A stretch of 64,000 nt of DNA from Paramyrothecium sp. XJ0827. Taxonomy: Eukaryota; Ascomycota; Sordariomycetes; Hypocreales; Stachybotryaceae. The DNA is taken from positions 1,054,001-1,118,000 of the forward strand of contig JAJFPB010000012.1 of NCBI GenBank assembly GCA_020881915.1, read 5' to 3'. Positions within the stretch are counted from its first letter, which is position 1, and every line of letters starts with the position of its first letter. Made by a program: the position numbers and the translations under genes. The notes beneath the pieces were generated by a model that was not told the DNA's origin, searched no databases, and saw nothing but the letters and a program-made list of their open reading frames with translations. Positions 1-12,627 of the stretch are shown piece after piece.

Positions 1-1090
1 GGGTTGTTGGTGACTGGAAGACCCCAACTCAACTACAGTGACAAATTTATTGTGTTAGCCTCAGAAACCACGGATCCATTGTCAGATGTCATGCTTGATT
101 GCATGATGAACAGATCAATTCACTTACTCCGGCTTGTAGTTGGCTAGTCAAGAGCTTCCTGTGGACAGCTTCGTATTCTGGCCCAACTCTATCCAAACCC
201 ACCAACATGACGTCCAGGATAGGCGGGTCCAGCCTTGCCTTCTCTTCGCCCCATTTTTGAGGAGGGACATTGTTCTCCTCACGCTTTTCCAAAATCACAG
301 CAGCGCGCTTCACCAACTCGGAAGCAAAAAAGCGGCCTTTGCCGTCCCAGCTGAGGTGGTTGTAAAGGCACATGATGTCCACTCTGGTACCAGCCGGGAG
401 TGGAGCTCTCTCATTGGCCACATCAGCAGAAATGATGATATCTAGAGGATTGGCAGGCTTTTGAACGGCCGCAGCTCTGCGCTTCTTGATACGCTCAGCA
501 CGTAATTCGGCAGTAGTTAGATTCGTTGCTCGCACGGAGATGATGCTGTTGGCCCAAGCGCGCGCTTCGCTGTGAGATTTGAAGGACTTGTACTGAATGT
601 GCGGCAGATGTGGCTCCTTGTTCTGTCCCCAAGAACCGTAACAAGAGATTGAAGGGTTCTCAAAGCGGGCATCGAGCAGGGCTTTGGCGAAGGCGCGCTT
701 AAGACGTGGGAGTGTCACGCCGGGTATTTCGCCTACACGCAAGACGATGTTGCAGTAGAAATCGTAGGTTCCGATGGCGTTGGCATCTTTGATACCAACC
801 AGAGCCTCGACGCCATTTGCCTTCCTCTGGAGCACAGAGCTGTCTGCAGGGGACGGGTGCCATCGGAATTCAGAGGGATCTAAAGTCGGGAGTTGAAGAG
901 CAGGTTGCTCGGGCTTGGAGGGAGACTTGTCGATATTGACTGACGGAGGCGGGGAGTTTGAGGTGATGGAAGATTCGACTGGTGAAGTTGGCGATTGTTC
1001 GGAGCCGGAAGCAAGGTAGGACTCATCATCGATAGTTTGCTTCGGCGTCGCAAGGACATCAACCTTGAGTTGGTCCACGGAGGCCATCAT
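1..1090 (-). CDS. TRI3/TRI18-like acyltransferase (HxxxD family), incomplete at left edge
   Basis: Predicted acyl-CoA or acyl-carrier dependent O-acyltransferase that would esterify a hydroxyl on a secondary metabolite. Exon 1 runs 1090-128 (321 codons). A consensus donor GTAAGT at 127-122, a GCTAAC branch site and an acceptor TAG at 35-33 define a 95-bp intron, and exon 2 leaves the window at base 1. The catalytic HxxxD motif is NHLSWDG (His245, Asp249). The first ~70 residues are Ser/Pro-rich and probably disordered; the family core starts near FRWHPS. It is paralogous to the acyltransferase at 18942-20920: the same core layout, and the first intron falls at the same place just before a GLP/GMP motif. 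It is transcribed divergently from the PKS across a 1.37-kb shared promoter, so it is the best candidate to off-load or transfer the polyketide (TRI18-like role, inferred). Confidence 0.75.
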
Positions 1091-2457
1091 GAATCAATGT
1101 CACTGAAACGAGGTAGAATTTCAGATTGGATTCTTCAGCTAAGTAGATCCGGTATACAGTGGCAGTTATTATTGCGGTATGATCTAAGCCGCCCTTATAC
1201 ATTGAGAATATTCCTCATAGCTCGGATCTGAGACTGAGACTGATTCAGATCCAACGCCTGGTGTTCCTCTGGCTGGCCCTATGGCGTAAGCACATGCCCC
1301 GTACGTTGAAGGCCTGATGCTCCAGAGTTGGGGTCCCTTTAGGCAAAAGGGAAGGCACTTTCATGCGATTACAAACAACAATGGGCTACTTGTATTGTCC
1401 TATTGCTACTTCTGCCTCTCTGCTCCTGTGAACCTCAGAAGGTCATTGAGGTCGAGAAGCAACTTCAACTGATTTTGTTTCAACTACTAAAGAGACGCAA
1501 CTGTACACGCATGTGGACAGAAATAGAAATACAAGGTTGCGTATGCCGAGACTGGCTAAAAGTGGAAAGGCGCTGCCTCTTTATGCATCCTCTTGGCGTG
1601 CTGTGATCCAGCTGCTCTGGCGAATGAGGCCCACACATTGCAAGCGGCCTCACCCCCAAGTGTCCTTTCATGTCTTGTCTTTCCTCACTTTTTGCCTCTC
1701 ATTTGGGCTACCCTATACCTCTCAAAGTACGTGAACATGCAGGGGTGCTTATTTCCCCTCTACTTTTAACTAACAATGGTTTGGCACCATTTTATTACGG
1801 TGGGTTTGCACGGGAGACTCCAGTTTTATGAGGAGCTAAAGATTCGGTGCATTTTGTGTCGGGGACTAACGCTTAACCTCCTATTGCACGGCCCTTTTGA
1901 CTGAACGGCCCTGCTGGACGAGATCGTGGCTGACGAGCAAAGGTCGTGGTCGGCTCTCAGGCCTTCCGACTTAGACAGTGTCGCCGCCACCGCATCTTGA
2001 TCGGGAGCACGGTGACGGCCCGTAAAGGCCCAGCAAAGGCGCGCTTGATGCCGGGGTAGCCGGCCAATCATGGCCTCTCGATTAGCTTACTTACAACCAC
2101 ATGGTACTTATCTTCGGGGCTTTTAGCTGAGAGACAGGGGGGGTTCCCTTATGCCATTCAGGCTGAGGAAGCATCTGCTCTCTGAGAGATACACGGAAGC
2201 AGTTCGGAAGGCGTTGAAAGTACCCGCAAGACAATACTTCCGGAGGCGGCAAACTTGCGGCCATTGGCACGCCGGCACCAAATGCTGACAGGGCACTGTT
2301 GAGAAACAGGCCGCTCTGAACACCATGTATATAGTCGACCGTCTCCTTCAAGAGCTTCTCGGGAACACTCTTTGATCTGCATGAATTAGGACATAACGCT
2401 CATGTCTTTTCCGCATAATACACTACTTTTGTCCTAGAACCACGATAGACAGCAAAC
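1091..2457. promoter_or_regulatory. Divergent promoter between acyltransferase and PKS with four YNAGGCC sites
   Basis: There is no convincing coding sequence here. Matches to YNAGGCC, the reported TRI6 binding consensus, are at 1311-1317 (minus), 1625-1631 (plus), 1646-1652 (minus) and 1957-1963 (plus). About 1.3 would be expected by chance on both strands in this length at even base composition. The sites can serve both divergent genes. Binding is inferred, not shown. Confidence 0.5.
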
Positions 2458-5400
2458 ATGAGCGGACCCAACCCCATCCCCCTAGCCATTGTCGGAATTG
2501 GCTGTCGATTTCCCGGCGATGCCACCAACCCAGAGAAGCTCTGGGACTTAATAGCGAACGGGAAGAGCGCGTGGAGTAAAATCCCCGCCGACAGATGGAA
2601 CGCGGATGCCTTCTGGCACCCCGACCCGGATGACACAAATGGCACGCACAATGCCAAGGGAGGACACTTCCTGAACCAAGATCTCGGCAGGTTTGATGCC
2701 GGATTTTTTAATATCTCGCCGCAGGAAGCTGCGTCGATGGTAGGTTGCCTCCCCGAAGCCACATCAGGAGCAGCTGTATTAACCATGACACGCCGCAGGA
2801 CCCCCAACAAAGGTTCTTGCTGGAGACCACCTATGAAGCGCTGGAAAGCGCTGGTGTGCGGCAAGAGGACATCCAAAAATCAAACACAGCCGTCTACATG
2901 GCTATGTTCACCCGAGACTACGACCGTAATGTGTACAAGGATATGATGAGCATTCCCAAATACCACGTAACAGGCACGGGCGATGCCATCCTGGCGAACA
3001 GGATATCGCACTTATTCGACCTGAGCGGTCCTTCAGTAACCATGGACACGGGTTGCTCCGGTGGCATGGCTGCCATCGCCCACGCCGCCCAGGCCCTGCG
3101 CTCCGGGCAGTCAGACTTGGCCTTGGCCGGCGCCGTAAATCTGATCCTGACGCCGGATCACATGATCGGCATGAGCAACCTCCACATGCTCAACGTCGAC
3201 GGTCGTTCGTACTCGTTCGACAGCCGCGGTGCGGGATACGGCCGTGGTGAGGGTGTTGCCTCGCTCGTTCTCAAGCGATTGGACGACGCCATCCGAGACA
3301 ACGACCCTATTCGCGCCATCCTCCGCGATGCCGCCTGCAACCAGGACGGCCACACCGCCGGTATCACACTTCCCAGTGGCCCCGCTCAGCAAGCGCTGGA
3401 ACGCCAGGTATGGAGCGGCCTCGAACTGGACCCCAGTGAGGTGGGGTACGTGGAGGCGCACGGCACTGGCACGCTGGCCGGAGACGGTGCTGAGCTGGAG
3501 GGTATCTCAAAGGTCTTCTGCCAAGAGCGTGATGCCGAATCGCCTCTGTTCGTTGGCTCGATCAAGTCCAACATCGGTCACACTGAGTGTGCGAGTGGCC
3601 TGGCTGCCGTAATCAAGTCCGTCCTAATTCTCGAGAAGGAGGCCATCCCTCCCAACGTAAACTTCGAGCAACCCAGAGAGAGTCTGAAACTCAAGGAGAA
3701 GAAAATCAAGGTTCCCGAGGCCCTGGTGCCATGGCCCAAGCAGAAGGACGTGGCCAGGATCTCGGTCAACAGTTTCGGATACGGCGGTACGAACGCCCAC
3801 GCCGTCTTGGAGCGACGGGAACGAGCTCCTGTTACCGCCAGCGAGGAGGCAGAGAGCTCGCACCGTCTCTTCATCATGTCGGCTGCCAGTCAAACCTCGC
3901 TCCTCAGCATGCTGGGCACGAATGGAGAGTGGGTTTCGCAGTATGGTAATGCGGACTCTGCGCTGAGGGATCTGTCGTACACGCTGTCCCAGCGCCGATC
4001 TCTCCTGCCATGGCGATTTAGCTGCGTCGCTTCCAACCAAGAGGAGCTCCTCAATGCTTTGGCTCAGGGCACCAAGAAGGCTGACGCCATTACAAGGATT
4101 ACTCCCGGTGCCAAGATTAGTTTCGTCTTCACCGGCCAAGGAGCTCAATGGCCCACCATGGGTCGCGAGCTTCTCTCCGAGCCTACTTTTAGCGAGTCTT
4201 TCCACCGTTCCAACAAGATTCTTAAGGATCTTGGATGCTCTTGGGACCTGGTTGAAGAAGTTGTGAAGCCCAAGGGCCAATCACGCTTGCACGAGGCGGA
4301 GCTGGCCCAGCCCGCCACGACTGCCATTCAAATTGCCCTTGTTGACTTGTCAAAGTCCTGGGGTGTCATTCCCGACTCAGTCATCGGTCACTCCAGTGGA
4401 GAGGTCGGAGCTGCTTATGCCGCTGGCTATCTGTCCCAGGAGCAGGCGATCAAGGTCGCCTACTTCCGAGGCTTCTCATCAGGCATGGCCAAGAAGGGCT
4501 GCGGAAAGGGATCCATGATGGCTGTTGGCGTTGGTGAGTACGATGTTGAGCCTTACCTCGACGGCCTCACGGAGGGTATCGCCGTTGTTGCTTGCCAGAA
4601 CAGTCCAAGCAGCACAACCGTTTCTGGAGATGATGCCGCCATCAACGAGCTCTCGGAGATCCTGTCCCAAGAGTCCATCTTTAACAGGAAGCTCAATGTC
4701 GAGACCGCTTACCACTCCCACCACATGCAAGCTGCTGCTGGCGAGTACAAGGCGGCTTTGGGCGACATTGCCTACAACCCGTCGCCCGATACTGGCATCG
4801 AGATGTTCTCCACTGTCGCTGGCTCCCTCAAGACGGAAGGCTTCGACGCGGACTACTGGGTAGAGAACCTTGTCAGCAAGGTCAGGTTCTGCGATGGACT
4901 GCAGGCCCTGTGCGAGGCTAAGCAGGCAGCTTCGACCTCGCGCTCCCAGGCTCAGCGCATTTTCATTGAGATGGGACCTCACGCCGCGCTGGCCGGTCCG
5001 GCACGACAGTGCATGGCAGATTTGGTTGTTCCCATGCCTCACAGCTACACCTCTGCCCTTGTTCGTGGCGTTGGTGCAGTTCAGTCTGCCTTGACCATGG
5101 CAGGACAGGTCTTTAACCAGGGCTACCCTATTAACCTTGCTGCTGTCTCGGCTTCCGACAAAACCTCCAAGCAAGCGTCCGTCCTGACCAACCTCCCGTC
5201 TTACACCTGGGACCACACTAAGAGGCACTGGAATGAGCCTCGTCTGAGCCGGGATTATCGCTTCAGGAAGCACCCTTACCACGACTTGCTCGGTCTGCGC
5301 ATGACCGACAACTCCCCCCTTCGCCCTTCATGGAGGCACATGGTTGGCGTCGAAGGTCTTCCCTGGCTTAGGGACCACGTTGTGGACGGCCTGATGATCT

Positions 5401-8400
5401 TCCCCGGCTCTGGCTACCTGGCCATGGCGGTGGAAGCCGCCGCACAGTTGGCTGGCGATCGCTTCCCTGAGAGGGAGATTAAGCAGTTCTCATTGAAGGA
5501 TGTCTATTTCCTGAAGGGACTTGTTATCCCCGACGGTAAAGCCAGGGTCGAAGTGCAGCTGAGCTTCAACCCTATCGAAGCCGCAGACAGCGAAACCGGC
5601 AAGACCACCCTGCAGCACGGCTTCTCGATCACTGCCTATGGGGCCGATGAGAAATGGAGCGAACACTGCCGCGGAGTCGTCGCTGCCGAGTTCAAGGCCT
5701 CCAAGGATGACGAAGCCCTGCTCGTCGCGAACGTCACGCGAGGCAGCCTTGAAGCTCAGCTCGATACCACCTCAGGCAAGCTTATCCAAGCCAGCCAGCT
5801 CTACGAAGAGCTGGAGAGAGTCGGCAACGCCTACGGCCCTACCTTCAGCGGAGTGGAGGAAATGACCATCAGTGCCGACTCGGCTGTCTCTCGCGTCTTG
5901 ATCCCAGACGTTGCTGCGGTTATGCCTGCTCAATACATCAGGCCACACATCATCCACCCTACCACTCTGGATATTCTCCTGCACACCAGCTTGCCCCTGG
6001 TTCACCAGAAGCTCGGTGCTGGATCCGTCATGCCGGTCCACATCGAAAGCATGAACATCTCTGCCAACATCCAGAACACCCCTGGTGATGAGTTCTGGGC
6101 CGTTACCGCTTTGACATCAAGCCACTTCAGGGCGGCCGATGCCGATTTGACGGTCTTCTCTGGAGCGGCGGGTCCGGACGCAACCCCGCTCATCTCCTCC
6201 ACCGGCATGGAGCTGCGTATGCTGGGTGCCGGAGACTCGAACGATGCAGGCCAAGATGGTAAACGAGACATCTGCTACGACCTGAAGTGGGTTCCCGATG
6301 AGCGCTTCGTCTCTGCTGAGCAGCTCCAGCAGTCGCAAGCCGTCAATGCTACAGGCGATGCCCCTGCTCGTAGCTACAGTCTCCTCTCCGAGTACGTGAA
6401 GCACAAGGCCATCAAGCAGTCTGATCTTTCCGTCCTCGAGCTGGGCGGTGAGGGTAGCACGACCGGTGCTACTCTGGCATTCCTGAAGGCTGTTCAATCC
6501 ACCAATGTCAGCCCTGCTGCTTATGACTTTGCTGCTCCCGAGGATCAACTTGAGTCCATCAAGAACGAGCTCAAGGACCAGGCTACCAGCGTCAACTTCC
6601 GCAAGCTGGACATCGGCAGTGACGAGCTGGATTCCGCTTTTGCGAAGACCCAGTACGACGTTGTTCTGGCCAACAACACTCTTCACACCACGTCCAGCAT
6701 CAGCTCGGCCGTGTCCAACGTCCGAAAGCTCTTGAAGCCTGATGGAGTTCTGCTCTTGATTGAGGGCAGCGAGAACGGAAAAGTGTCTGACATCCTGTCC
6801 CAGGCCTCTTTCAAGGTGCAGCTGGCCGCTCAGGAAGAAGGATCCACCTTCACCATCGCAAGGGCTGTGACCGATGCCGTTGCCTCCGTTTCTGAGATCA
6901 GGATTGTGTCTCAAGAGTCTAGCCTACCCGCCAGCCTCAAGGGCCTCGTGGCGGAACTCTCAAGCGTTCTCGGAAGCAACGGAACCCAAGTTACAGCCAG
7001 CTCTTGGAACAACATTCCCGAGCATGACAAGGCCGCCGTTCACGTAGTCATTGACGATGGTGCCCGACCTATCCTCTCTGGTGTTAACCAGGAGCAGTTC
7101 CGCCTTGTTGTCGATCTTTTGCAGAAGCCCACCAACGTCGTCTGGGTCAGCGTTCAAGACGATGAGAAGTACAGGTACAACTCCAGGAAGCATCTTGTCA
7201 CTGGTCTGTCTCGTACAGCACATGCGGAGAACGAGGACCTTGACCTTGTGACGCTCGACATCCAGCAGACGCTAGATCAGACGACCCAGCCTGCTATCCT
7301 CAAGCTTATCTCTGAAGTTGTCGAGTCCTTCAGCAACAAGGATATCCCCAGAGAGAGAGAATATGTTTACAACGGCACTGATGTCCTGGTTCCCAGACTC
7401 GTTTCTGACGCCACCCTCAACCGCCAGGTTTCTGGCAAGGAAGAGACCACCATTGAGACTACATCCTTCACAGGATCCAAGATCTCTCTCAAGCTGGGTG
7501 ATGGCCAAAAGGGTCTTGTTTTCGTTGAGAACACGGCCAACAACGAGCCCCTCCGGGATGACCAAGTTGAGATTGAGGCCAAGGCATTTGGTATTCCTTC
7601 CGGTTTCAAGTCAGCACAGTCTGGCCTTGTGAACGAGTACGCCGGTATCGTCACCGCGACAGGATCCCAGGTTTCTACACTGAGTGTTGGTGATCGCGTC
7701 TTGGCCATCGGTGCGGAGTCTTTTGCCAACCACCTCCGAGTGCCAGCTTCGCAGGCCCGCGTTATCCCAACGAAGACGTCCTTCAAGGAAGCTGCAGCAC
7801 TACCCCGCGCTTTCATGGCTGTCTCCCATGCGCTGGTCGATGTTGCTGACGTTCAGTCTGGGCACATTGTCCTCGTAGATGGCGCTGCTAGCGAGATTGG
7901 CCAAGCGGCCTTGATTGCTGCTCAGCACTATGGAGCCACCGTCATCGCCGCTGTCTCCCGTGTTGACGAGGCCGCGTTCTTGCAAGACACCTTCAAGCTG
8001 CCATCAAGCCATATCGTGCCCCGTGATAGCCATCTTGGTCAACGCCAAATCCAGAAGCTTGTTGGCTCGAGCGGTGGCCTCGATGTTATCCTTGGCTGCG
8101 CAAGGTCCCCTGTCCCTGCAGTGGCCAGCCAGCTTCTGAAGCCCTTTGGTACACTGGTCCACATTCGAAATGGAAGCAGCGATTCGAAGCAGTACCACGG
8201 AACCGCCCACCCCTCCAACGCGACTGTTTCCGCTTTCGATATCGACTCTCTCCTCCAGGCCAAGCCTCAGAAGGCTCCTCAGCTGCTCAAGCGCGTCACG
8301 GACCTGGTTGAGCAGGGCCTGTCACTTGCACCTCAGAGTATCAACGTCGTGGCCCTGAACGACAACCTCGAGGAAGTGCTCGGCCTTGCCCAGAAGCGAG

Positions 8401-9695
8401 ACAGCATCAAGCACGTCTTTGAGGTCCGAGACGACTCCACTGTCAAGGTTGAGAAGCCCAGCTACCAGATTCCCAAGCTCGAGCCAGATGCCACTTACGT
8501 CGTGGCTGGTGGTCTCGGCGACTTGGGCCAGAGGCTTCTGCATTTGATGGCCCGCGCCGGTGCGAGGTACCTTGTCACGCTGTCCAGGAAGGGTGCTGGC
8601 TCTGCCGAGTTTGTCAAGCTTGACAAGGAGCTCAAGGACTACGACGCCAGCGTTTCACTGTTGGCCGTCAACTGTGATGTCTCCCGAGAGGAGAGCATCG
8701 CGGAGGCACTTGCTGAGATTAAGAAGAATGACTTCCCGTCCGTCAAGGGTGTCATTCAATCCGCCGTCATCCTCAGGGACTCGACTCTCGACACCATGAC
8801 TGCGGAGCTCTTCAACTCTGTTGTCACTACCAAGGCTGAGGGAACCCTGAACCTGCACAAGGTCTTCGTCCAGGAGGATCTGACTTTCTTCATCTCGTTC
8901 TCGTCTGTCATGAGCATCATCGGTGGCAAGGCTCAGGCCAACTACAACGCCGGAAACGCGCTCCAGGATGCTTTTGCTCAGTTCGAGAAGAGCTCCGACT
9001 GCTTCTACATGTCGCTCAACATCGGTGGTATCCAGGATGCCGGCGTCAACAATGAGGCCATCATCCAATCCATCCGACGACAAGGTCTGACCCTGATCTC
9101 TCACGAGGAGCTGGCTGCCTACTTCGAGTACGCTCTGAGTGCCCACCCACGCGAAACTGGATGCCACCAGCCTGTCATCGGTTTCACATCAGAAAGTATT
9201 GTTGCAACGACCGCCATCAACGGTTCTGCCCACACCTCCATGTTCACCCATGTGCGTCAGAAGGCTACGGCAAACGCAGACGATGACAAGGTCAAGCAGA
9301 AGAAGACCTTCAAGGACATTATCAAGGAAGGCGCGGATAAGGAAGAGATTGCCGCGTTCGTCGCCCGATCCATCGGTGACAAGCTCGCAGACCTCATGGC
9401 TCTCGACCCAGCTGACGTCAACCTTGGCAATTCTATTTCGGACTACGGTCTGGACTCCCTTGTTGCCATTGAACTTCGAAACTGGTTGATGAGGGAGTTT
9501 GACTCCCCTCTGCAGTCTTCTGAAGTCCTCGACAGCCCTGACATCTGGACCCTGGCCCAGAAGGTGGCTGCTCGTTCCAAGCTCGTCAGTGCCGAGCCAG
9601 ACGCGAGCAGCGGCGCCGAGACCAGCGGCAGCGAAAAGGGTTCCGCCTCGACGCTTCCCACATCTCGATCGACCACTCCTGAGGTGAAGGCTTAA
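2458..9695 (+). CDS. Highly reducing iterative polyketide synthase (KS-AT-DH-MT*-ER*-KR-ACP), TRI17-like
   Basis: Type I HR-PKS of about 2392 residues. Exon 1 is 2458-2739; a 59-bp intron (2740-2798) separates it from exon 2, 2799-9695, joining EAASM to DPQQR. KS (about 8-435) has Cys180 in DTGCSGG, His315 in HGTGT and His355 in SNIGHTE. AT (about 535-850) has Ser626 in GHSSGE. DH has His954 in [10 protein letters not shown] and Asp1152. The region near 1260-1440 is a methyltransferase remnant: motif I reads [11 protein letters not shown] and the domain is short. ER (about 1655-1965) keeps the fold signature but has GAASEIGQ instead of the usual Gly-rich NADPH loop, so activity is doubtful. 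KR (about 1993-2170) has GGLGDLG and the Ser2130, Tyr2143, Asn2147 set. ACP carries Ser2314 in DYGLDSL. No thioesterase, condensation or reductase release domain follows, only a Ser/Thr-rich tail, so release must be in trans. Predicted product: a short unmethylated polyene acid. Confidence 0.92.
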
Positions 9696-12627
9696 AAAAT
9701 GGATCATAAAATTGAATGGTGGAAAAATTGTGCTTTGTCGAAAACCGGATTTGGTCCCAATATAGAAAGAAAAAAGGATGGAAAATAAATTACTGGGGGT
9801 TCTTGGCGTTTGGAATTTGGAGTTGCTGGGTGTACTCTTTACTGTTTACAATGTTCTCATAGTGTCAAAACAGGTTGGTTCGGGAGCAAAAACTACATAG
9901 AGTTGAAATTTCAAGGTTCAAATTACTACTTATTTCTCGAGATGAATCCTATCATTTTCAACTTTGTGCTTCAATGGAGATATCTACTCTGCTAAATGGT
10001 GAACCATAGTGTTGGCATTCCCTCGAATTCATCAAACAATGCAGATTATGGCTGCATTACATCCTTGTGAGTGACGCATCCCTTCTTTAGCCAGTGTACA
10101 TGGATCCTTTGCGATGGAAAGTGGGTAGGTTTTAATGAGTTCCGGTAGCTAAAAGAATTTATTTGTTCTAAGGGTAGCTTGATAATGGCCATATACAATT
10201 ACAGAGCTACAGGAGCCACGTAGGGGCCGACAAAGATACCACAGAGCGGCCACAAGTGTAATACCCAGCGGCGCTCAAGGGGATGCATTATTCAGCTGTC
10301 ACATATTTCATTACTGCAGTGGATCTACGTCTCGAGAATGTGTCTGATCAGGACTGAGATGTAGCATCATGTCTGATACAAGACGATAAAAGATGACGTT
10401 GATATCTAGCGGCCCTACTGTTGTCGCTCAACTGCACTCGTCTGGCACAAATCAATGTAGCAGTATGCTAAGGTGATTCATGCAAGAAGCCAGCCCAAAC
10501 AGGGGTGTAGTAATAATCAAATATTCTAAGAGATAGATTCAATATTTGAGAATTGCAAAATCCACTACTAGTTATGTAATAGTAGGCCGAAGCCAATGAA
10601 AATCATTCAATTCTAATGGAACCCCCCACGTATGATCAAGTTTGTAGGGCTGCCGGCACTCAAAGCAATAATTCGAGGTGAAGGAAAAAGGAAAGGCAAA
10701 GTGGAAAGTCAATGTGTCAATTCAAATTGTTCGTGGAATCCATGACGTCGTGTATGCTGTACAGAGTAACGTAGCTTCCACTCCAGACGTCGTCTCGCTT
10801 GACCACCCGCAGCGATAAGCTGCCTGCCATGCCTGGAATCACATCACAGCTAGCGGCAATAAGTCGCCAGGCACCGGCCGGGAAGAGTTTCACGAGAGTC
10901 TCGGATGAGTGTATGGGAAGTCAAGGGACAGCTTAGTCAAGCAGATCGCGGTGTGGAGGTAGCGCCGAGGTGAGACAGGTGAGTCGCCCGCAACGTTCCC
11001 TGTGGCGGTCGTCTCGGTGGGTTTCGGTACATCTCGGGGTGGTGCCGAGTTATTCAGGAAGTCCGCTAGCTAAACGACGGGGTGTTTTGCCACGTCGGGC
11101 GGGCGCATGCACGCACAAGGGCGGCTCCGGGCTCTAGGCTCCTCGTACGCAGAGGACGTCGGAGCAATGGCTAATGCCCGACAGGGAGATGCCGGGGGTT
11201 CCGCAAGTGAACAAAAATATGCAGAAAAAAAAAAGACCGGTGTGATTTGTGCTGCAGCGTGGGTATCCTTAGCACACACATCTCAGCTTATCTGTATGTG
11301 CGCTGTCTTTGATCTTGTGACGAGGCGGGTGGCTTGAGACCTGCGCATGGACACCGCAGAATCTAGCCGACGAGCATCAACGCCAGCCCGGACAACACTC
11401 CATGGCCGCGTCGGCGTCGCGACGAACAAACAAGCATCTCACATCGGGGCGTTCTGGCAGCGGGGTCGTTTTTACACATTTTCAAAAAAGCCGATGTTCC
11501 CAAATGAAGCCAACAGTTGCTGGACAGAGCATCGGTCCTTTTTAGCCGTGGGCGCCGCGTCCGAAAGTATTATTCAGAGCGGGGCCGGTCCCGGGAGTAT
11601 TATTCAGGGTGGGGCCGCCCGGAGGCCAATCGATTCTATTCCTAAAAGGGCCAACGATCTCAATCGGCTTGGAGCCCGATCGAGTTTAGCCCGCTTCCCC
11701 ATCGGTCAGTATTCGACTTCTCGACTGCCCAAAAGGGCCAGTGATGCCGCCGTCTTTCACGAAGGCACAAAGACTGCCACTGTCTCCCATCGGGCTTTGC
11801 CCGCGGCTGCTCTCCATCGTTACCCCAAAAGGGCCAATAATCTTAGCCAGTCTGCGTCTCAGTCAGGGTCCGTCAGCATCAGTAAACGCCAGAGTCATCC
11901 TCCAGGAAGACCCGAGGCGCGCCGAGCACCAATGCCTTTGGTGAGAAGATGGGGGTTTCGGTTCAGCGTGGCCATAGAGGAGTGGGCTGCGACATGTTGA
12001 AAATGATAGAGACAAAAGAGTTACAGAATAGTATGTGCTATACCAGGAATTGAGACCAGCACGGACACATGCCAATCTCGCCTGTTTTGGGCCAGGGTTG
12101 TTTATTTGTTGTGCAAGCCGCAATGCTGGACGTGGGGGGGCTTCTGCCGGAGCCGCAATCAAGTTCCAAGATACGCGCTGACACGCAGCCATGTGGCTTT
12201 GATGCTATACTGAATTAGTACTGTGACAGGCGTGCGCGTGTGTGACTGCCGGCAACATGAACCGTTGTTTCGGGGGGGCGTTCGCAGTTCTGCGTCAAGG
12301 CTTAGCGCGACCCTCACCCCCAAACGACCATTTGCCAAATGCAGAAGCACGATATCTGCCGGCTACCGAGACCCAATGATGTCAGTCGAAGTGGCGCGAG
12401 AGCCAAGATTTCTTTTATAGTTCGCATGGTTGCTCCAACATTCGCATGTTGGGTCCGGTGGAAAAGCAAAGCAAACGGCTGTTCAACCCCAACTACGTTT
12501 GTCTGATCTGATTGCATGTCCACCTCCCCAGCCAGTCCTTTAAATACAAAGCTGTTTCCCATCTTCGGTTGCCGCCCATGCCCGCTTCGGGCGCCCGACC
12601 TCGCTCCGACAATCGTTCACTGAGAAC
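9696..12627. other. Intergenic region, 2.9 kb, no supported gene; imperfect repeats at 11.57-11.86 kb
   Basis: AT-rich just after the PKS stop, then increasingly GC-rich. I see no exon that I can support. The only structured part is an open frame at 11347-12000 with imperfect repeats (separate entry). The last few hundred bases are presumably the promoter of the C2H2 regulator, but I find no YNAGGCC match there. Confidence 0.5.
11347..12000 (+). other. Open frame with imperfect in-frame repeats, coding status uncertain
   Basis: A 217-codon open frame without recognisable domain or signal peptide. Bases CCNAAAAGGGCCA recur at about 11641, 11728 and 11824. Spacings of 87 and 96 bp keep the frame, giving PKRAN, PKRAS and PKRAN, each preceded by a short hydrophobic or basic context. 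A second pair, SIIQSGAG and SIIQGGAA, lies upstream. The Lys-Arg pairs look like Kex2 sites of repeat-containing peptide precursors, but the absence of a secretion signal argues against this. It may equally be a GC-rich non-coding repeat. Confidence 0.2.

Noticed and set aside
2745..2798. Start of the PKS long open frame at an ATG at 2745
   Set aside because: This ATG lies inside the 59-bp intron; the exon at 2458-2739 supplies the KS N-terminus ([13 protein letters not shown]) in phase.
3111..9707. Many long antisense and out-of-frame open frames across the PKS
   Set aside because: They are shadows of a GC-rich coding frame and have no domains or independent splice structure.
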